Made by a program: the position numbers and the translations under genes
Notes under the pieces: model-generated
Database searches by the model: none
Told to the model about the DNA's origin: nothing
Seen by the model: the letters and a program-made list of their open reading frames with translations, nothing else
Source of the DNA: Pelagibius sp965227505
Lineage (GTDB): Bacteria; Pseudomonadota; Alphaproteobacteria; Kiloniellales; Kiloniellaceae
Assembly: GCF_965227505.1 (NCBI RefSeq)
Contig: NZ_OZ245757.1
Coordinates: forward strand, 1,550,001 to 1,614,000
DNA length: 64,000 nucleotides
Direction of reading: 5' to 3'
In this document: one piece after another, positions 61,380 to 64,000 of the stretch
How the letters are laid out: the number at the start of each line of letters is the position of its first letter
Position numbering within the stretch: the stretch's first letter is position 1

Positions 61380-62531
61380 CTAGCCCTCCAGCGCCGGTAC
61401 GTCGATCCAGCGTCGCTCACGCCAGCTCTGGTAACCCAGTTCGGCCAGCTGCACCCCCTTGGCGCCCTCCATCAGCGTGTAGTGCCAGGGGGCGTCCTCT
61501 GCCAGGTGGCGCAGAAACTGCTCCCACTGGACCTTGAAGCCGTTGTCGAAGACGGTGTTGTCGGGCACCTCCTTCCAGTCGTCGAAGAAGTTCATCGTCT
61601 GCGGCTGATCGGGGTTCCAGACCGGCTTGGGCGTGTTGACGCGGTGCTGGCTGTAGCAGCGGTGCAGCCCGGCCACGGCAGAACCCAATGTCCCGTCGAC
61701 CTGAAAGGTGACCAGATCGTCGCGCCGGACCCTGACGCACCAGCTGGAATTGATGTGCGCGATGATCCCGCCTTCCAGTTCGAAGGTCGCGTAGGCGGCA
61801 TCGTCCGCATCGGCATCGTAGCGCTCGCCGTTTTCGTCCCAGCGTTCCGGCAGGTGAACCGCAGCGGTGCAGGACACCGCCTTCACCGGCGCCACCACGT
61901 TGTCCAGCACGTAGCGCCAATGACAGAGCATGTCCGAGATGATGCCGCCGCCGTCCTTGCGCCGGTAGTTCCAGCTGGGGCGCTGGGCCGGCATCCAATC
62001 GCCTTCGAAGACCCAGTAGCCGAACTCCCCGCGGACCGAGAGGATGCGGCCGAAAAACCCGCTGTCGCGCAGACGTTTCAGCTTTATCAGCCCCGGCAGA
62101 TCCAGCTTGTCGTGGACGATGCCGTTCTTGACACCCTTGTCGCGCGCATAAAAGGCAATCTCCCTGGCCGCTTCAAGACTCTCGGAAACCGGCTTCTCGC
62201 AGTAGATATGCTTGCCGGCGTCGATGGCTTTTTTCAAAAGCTCCGGGCGCAGCTTGGTGGATGCGGCATCGAAGAACAGCGTGTCCTCCTCATTGGCGAG
62301 CGCGGCATCCAGATCCGTCGTCCAGCGCTCGACGCCCTGGGCCTTGGCCAGCGCCTCGATCTTGTCGGGGTTGCGCCCGACGATGATCGGGTCGGGCAGC
62401 AATCGGCTGCCGTCGCTCAGAGCGACGCCGCCCTCGGCGCGGATCGCCAGAACCGAGCGGATGAGGTGCTGGTTCATGCCCATACGGCCGGTGACGCCGT
62501 GCATGATGATCCCGAGGCGGTGTTGCTTCAT
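61380..62531 (-). CDS. Gfo/Idh/MocA family oxidoreductase
   Basis: 383 residues. The N-terminal NAD(P) domain opens LGIIMHGVTGRMGMNQHLIRS (G-x-x-G-x-x-G) and includes GKHIYCEKPVSES with the conserved Lys; the C-terminal domain has GGGIISDMLCHWRYVL with the catalytic Asp/His region and HINSSWCVRVRRDD. Such enzymes oxidise a sugar or cyclitol hydroxyl to a ketone. ATG 62531 overlaps the stop of the enolase gene (ATGA), so it is translationally coupled. Confidence 0.88.
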   Translation of the reverse strand: MKQHRLGIIMHGVTGRMGMNQHLIRSVLAIRAEGGVALSDGSRLLPDPIIVGRNPDKIEALAKAQGVERWTTDLDAALANEEDTLFFDAASTKLRPELLKKAIDAGKHIYCEKPVSESLEAAREIAFYARDKGVKNGIVHDKLDLPGLIKLKRLRDSGFFGRILSVRGEFGYWVFEGDWMPAQRPSWNYRRKDGGGIISDMLCHWRYVLDNVVAPVKAVSCTAAVHLPERWDENGERYDADADDAAYATFELEGGIIAHINSSWCVRVRRDDLVTFQVDGTLGSAVAGLHRCYSQHRVNTPKPVWNPDQPQTMNFFDDWKEVPDNTVFDNGFKVQWEQFLRHLAEDAPWHYTLMEGAKGVQLAELGYQSWRERRWIDVPALEG

Positions 62532-63928
62532 CGAGCGTCTTCCCCTTCTTCCAAAAGCGTATTGTCCGTAAAGGCCGGCTCTGGCCGTGACCCGAACCCC
62601 GGAGTGTTGAGGGAGGCGATGCGAACCTGTCCCTCTTCGATGCGCAGCGTCGGACCCTGCGGACCGGCCCGGTAGAGATCGGGGTGCGCCTCCAGGAAGG
62701 CAGCCTTTTCCTTCGCGTCGGCCCCCTGCATCCCGCCGGCAAAGTGATGACCGTTGCGTTCGATATCGCTGACGCCGAGCGTCGCGGCCATCAGCGTGTC
62801 CTGCTGCCAGCAGAGCCCGGGCTGGCAGGTCAGGTCCTCCGCCGTCAGGACGGCGCGCCGCCCGGCCGCCCGCGCCTCCGCCACTCGCGCTGCGTTGAGC
62901 AATGCCCGCAGCACGCCTTTGCAGCTCTTGACCGACACGCCGGACCAGCCGCGCGCCAGTGCACACGGGAAGGCATCGTCGCTGTCGTCGCTTTCGTCGA
63001 TGACGATCGGCATAGCCGCCGGCGGCACCGGGCCGTCCTCGGCCAGGGCGGTCTCGCGGGAAAACGGCTGCTCGACAAAGGCGGTAGCCGCCGCCAGCCG
63101 GGATAGAACCCGGTCGCTCAAGAGCTGCACGAGAAAGGCCTCAAAGGGCTCTGCCTCATACTGCTCGTTGGCGTCCAGCGTCACGCGGTAGGCCGGCAGA
63201 CGATCGAGAATTGACCCGATCTCTCTCAGCCGGCCGAGGTCTGCCGCCGGATCGCCCTTCAGCTTGATTTTGAAACAGCTGATGCCGCTTGCAGCAATCA
63301 CTGCTTCCAAAGACACCGGCAATCCGTCCTGCACTGCCGCGCCGGCTTCTGTATCGGTCAGCGGCGCATCGTAGCCCACGGTGTGGCGAACGCCGATCGA
63401 CCAGTTGGGGGCGATGGCGGCCAGGCGGCGCTGCAGGGCTCGGGCCGGCAGGTCCGGCGGAGCAAGGTCGGCCAGCCCGAAGAGATCGCGGCGCGCAGCC
63501 TCGGGAAAGGTCAGCGCCTGGTCCCGGCAGGCGGCATCGATCAGCGCCATTTCAAGCAGGGCCGGGCCGAAGCCCGCGGCCAGCCGCGGGATCTCCGAAA
63601 GCTCGGAAACGACCCTCCGTCGGACTTCCGCCGCCAGGCGGGCCACGCTGCCCCGGTCACCCATAGCCGCCTTCCGTGCGCTCTGCAGCGAAAGACGCAG
63701 ACCGTTCACCGTGTCGTCGTTGGTCAGTTCGGGACGCTTGTCGAACCAGCGCGGCACCATCAACTGGGCCGAGACCCCTTGAACGACGCCGCTTGCCCCC
63801 TCGACCGTGACCCGCAGATAGGCCTCCGCGGTTTCGGTCACGACGGTATCGCCGAAACGGAACGGCAGGCGCAGGCGCACCGGGCGCTCGGCCAGTTCAA
63901 AGGCCTTTATGCGGTAGACCGGCATCAT
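62528..63928 (-). CDS. Enolase-superfamily (mandelate racemase/MAL-like) enzyme
   Basis: 466 residues, longer than most members. The barrel shows FKIKLKGD (K-x-K), metal ligands TLDANEQYEAE, AFVEQPFSRETAL and VIDESDDSDDAF, then SVKSCKGV with a late Lys as in methylaspartate ammonia-lyase and MLE-type enzymes. The family abstracts a proton alpha to a carboxylate and dehydrates, racemises or eliminates. First whole gene of the minus-strand operon in this window, overlapping both its neighbours (start with an upstream stop, end with the Gfo/Idh start). Probably dehydrates a sugar acid; inference. Confidence 0.8.
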   Translation of the reverse strand: MMPVYRIKAFELAERPVRLRLPFRFGDTVVTETAEAYLRVTVEGASGVVQGVSAQLMVPRWFDKRPELTNDDTVNGLRLSLQSARKAAMGDRGSVARLAAEVRRRVVSELSEIPRLAAGFGPALLEMALIDAACRDQALTFPEAARRDLFGLADLAPPDLPARALQRRLAAIAPNWSIGVRHTVGYDAPLTDTEAGAAVQDGLPVSLEAVIAASGISCFKIKLKGDPAADLGRLREIGSILDRLPAYRVTLDANEQYEAEPFEAFLVQLLSDRVLSRLAAATAFVEQPFSRETALAEDGPVPPAAMPIVIDESDDSDDAFPCALARGWSGVSVKSCKGVLRALLNAARVAEARAAGRRAVLTAEDLTCQPGLCWQQDTLMAATLGVSDIERNGHHFAGGMQGADAKEKAAFLEAHPDLYRAGPQGPTLRIEEGQVRIASLNTPGFGSRPEPAFTDNTLLEEGEDAR

Positions 63929-64000
63929 GCCGCCGCCTCCCAGGCCTCGGTCACGGTTTCAAGGCCGATGGCGAAGGTTCGGGTGGCATCGCCCTGAACC
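63925..64000 (-). CDS. C-terminal end of an upstream gene, operon partner
   Basis: An open frame enters from the right edge and ends with a TGA at 63925-63927 overlapping the start of the enolase-family gene. Only 24 codons are visible, ending in FAIGLETVTEAWEAAA. This helical end looks like a real protein tail and its overlap makes it a likely member of the same operon, but the family cannot be named. Confidence 0.5.
   Translation of the reverse strand, partial: VQGDATRTFAIGLETVTEAWEAAA

Overview
The window reads as accessory chromosome of a high-GC, metabolically versatile alphaproteobacterium; gene style and gene content suggest a Rhodospirillales or Rhizobiales/Rhodobacterales-like soil or marine heterotroph. 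This is inferred from codon use, tightly overlapping (ATGA) operons and the families present: Pot, Dpp and TRAP importers, BKACE, FCD-type GntR regulators, MocR and DUF993. I saw no rRNA, tRNA, CRISPR array, phage or intact insertion sequence.

Layout. (1) 1-8.4 kb, plus strand: the tail of a P1/DmpA-type peptidase, then a PotABCD-type polyamine importer run into a BKACE enzyme, an SSAT-like GNAT, a class III aminotransferase and an acetylpolyamine amidohydrolase; this is a coherent candidate polyamine-catabolic operon. (2) 8.4-16.8 kb: a GrlR-like small protein, an arylmalonate decarboxylase/maleate isomerase-like enzyme, a DctPQM TRAP importer and three closely related GntR/FCD regulators. 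(3) 16.8-22.9 kb: a GntR/FCD regulator divergent from an unusual trio of AcnA-type aconitase, an amino acid:carrier-protein ligase-like class II aaRS paralogue, and citrate/methylcitrate synthase. (4) 23.6-33.8 kb: another GntR/FCD regulator, a Dpp-type peptide importer with fused ATPases, an S15/CocE hydrolase and a proline iminopeptidase, together a peptide uptake and hydrolysis unit. (5) 34.3-41.2 kb: an orphan EctC-like cyclase, an ATP-grasp ligase, an MFS exporter, a 516-residue protein I cannot assign, and a CapA-like protein; this looks like a small biosynthesis/export locus and is visibly less GC-rich between genes. (6) 41.5-53.4 kb: GNAT, ALDH and a mandelate racemase-like enolase, divergent from a MocR regulator, which is followed by a second Pot-type importer, a GMC oxidoreductase and a PuuB/DadA-like amine oxidase. 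(7) 53.7-58 kb: two SDRs, an NTF2-like protein, a three-domain ABM-NTF2-ABM fusion and an AraC regulator. (8) 58.1-64 kb, minus strand: a royal-jelly/SMP-30-like periplasmic protein, then a translationally coupled sugar- or polyol-acid operon (TIM-barrel isomerase, DUF993, Gfo/Idh/MocA, enolase-superfamily enzyme).

Two non-coding signals tie regions together. A 13-bp palindrome, consensus GWATACNGTATWC, occurs seven times between 8.75 and 24.8 kb, in front of every GntR/FCD gene or the transport or enzyme genes beside it, so it is probably their shared operator. Separately, a gapless ~68-bp segment is conserved between the aconitase promoter (17843-17910) and the region before the ATP-grasp gene (35013-35080), which suggests that regions 3 and 5 share regulation and may belong to one pathway. 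The best candidates for something undescribed are the aconitase / aa:CP-ligase-like / citrate synthase trio and the EctC-like / ATP-grasp / MFS / CapA locus.
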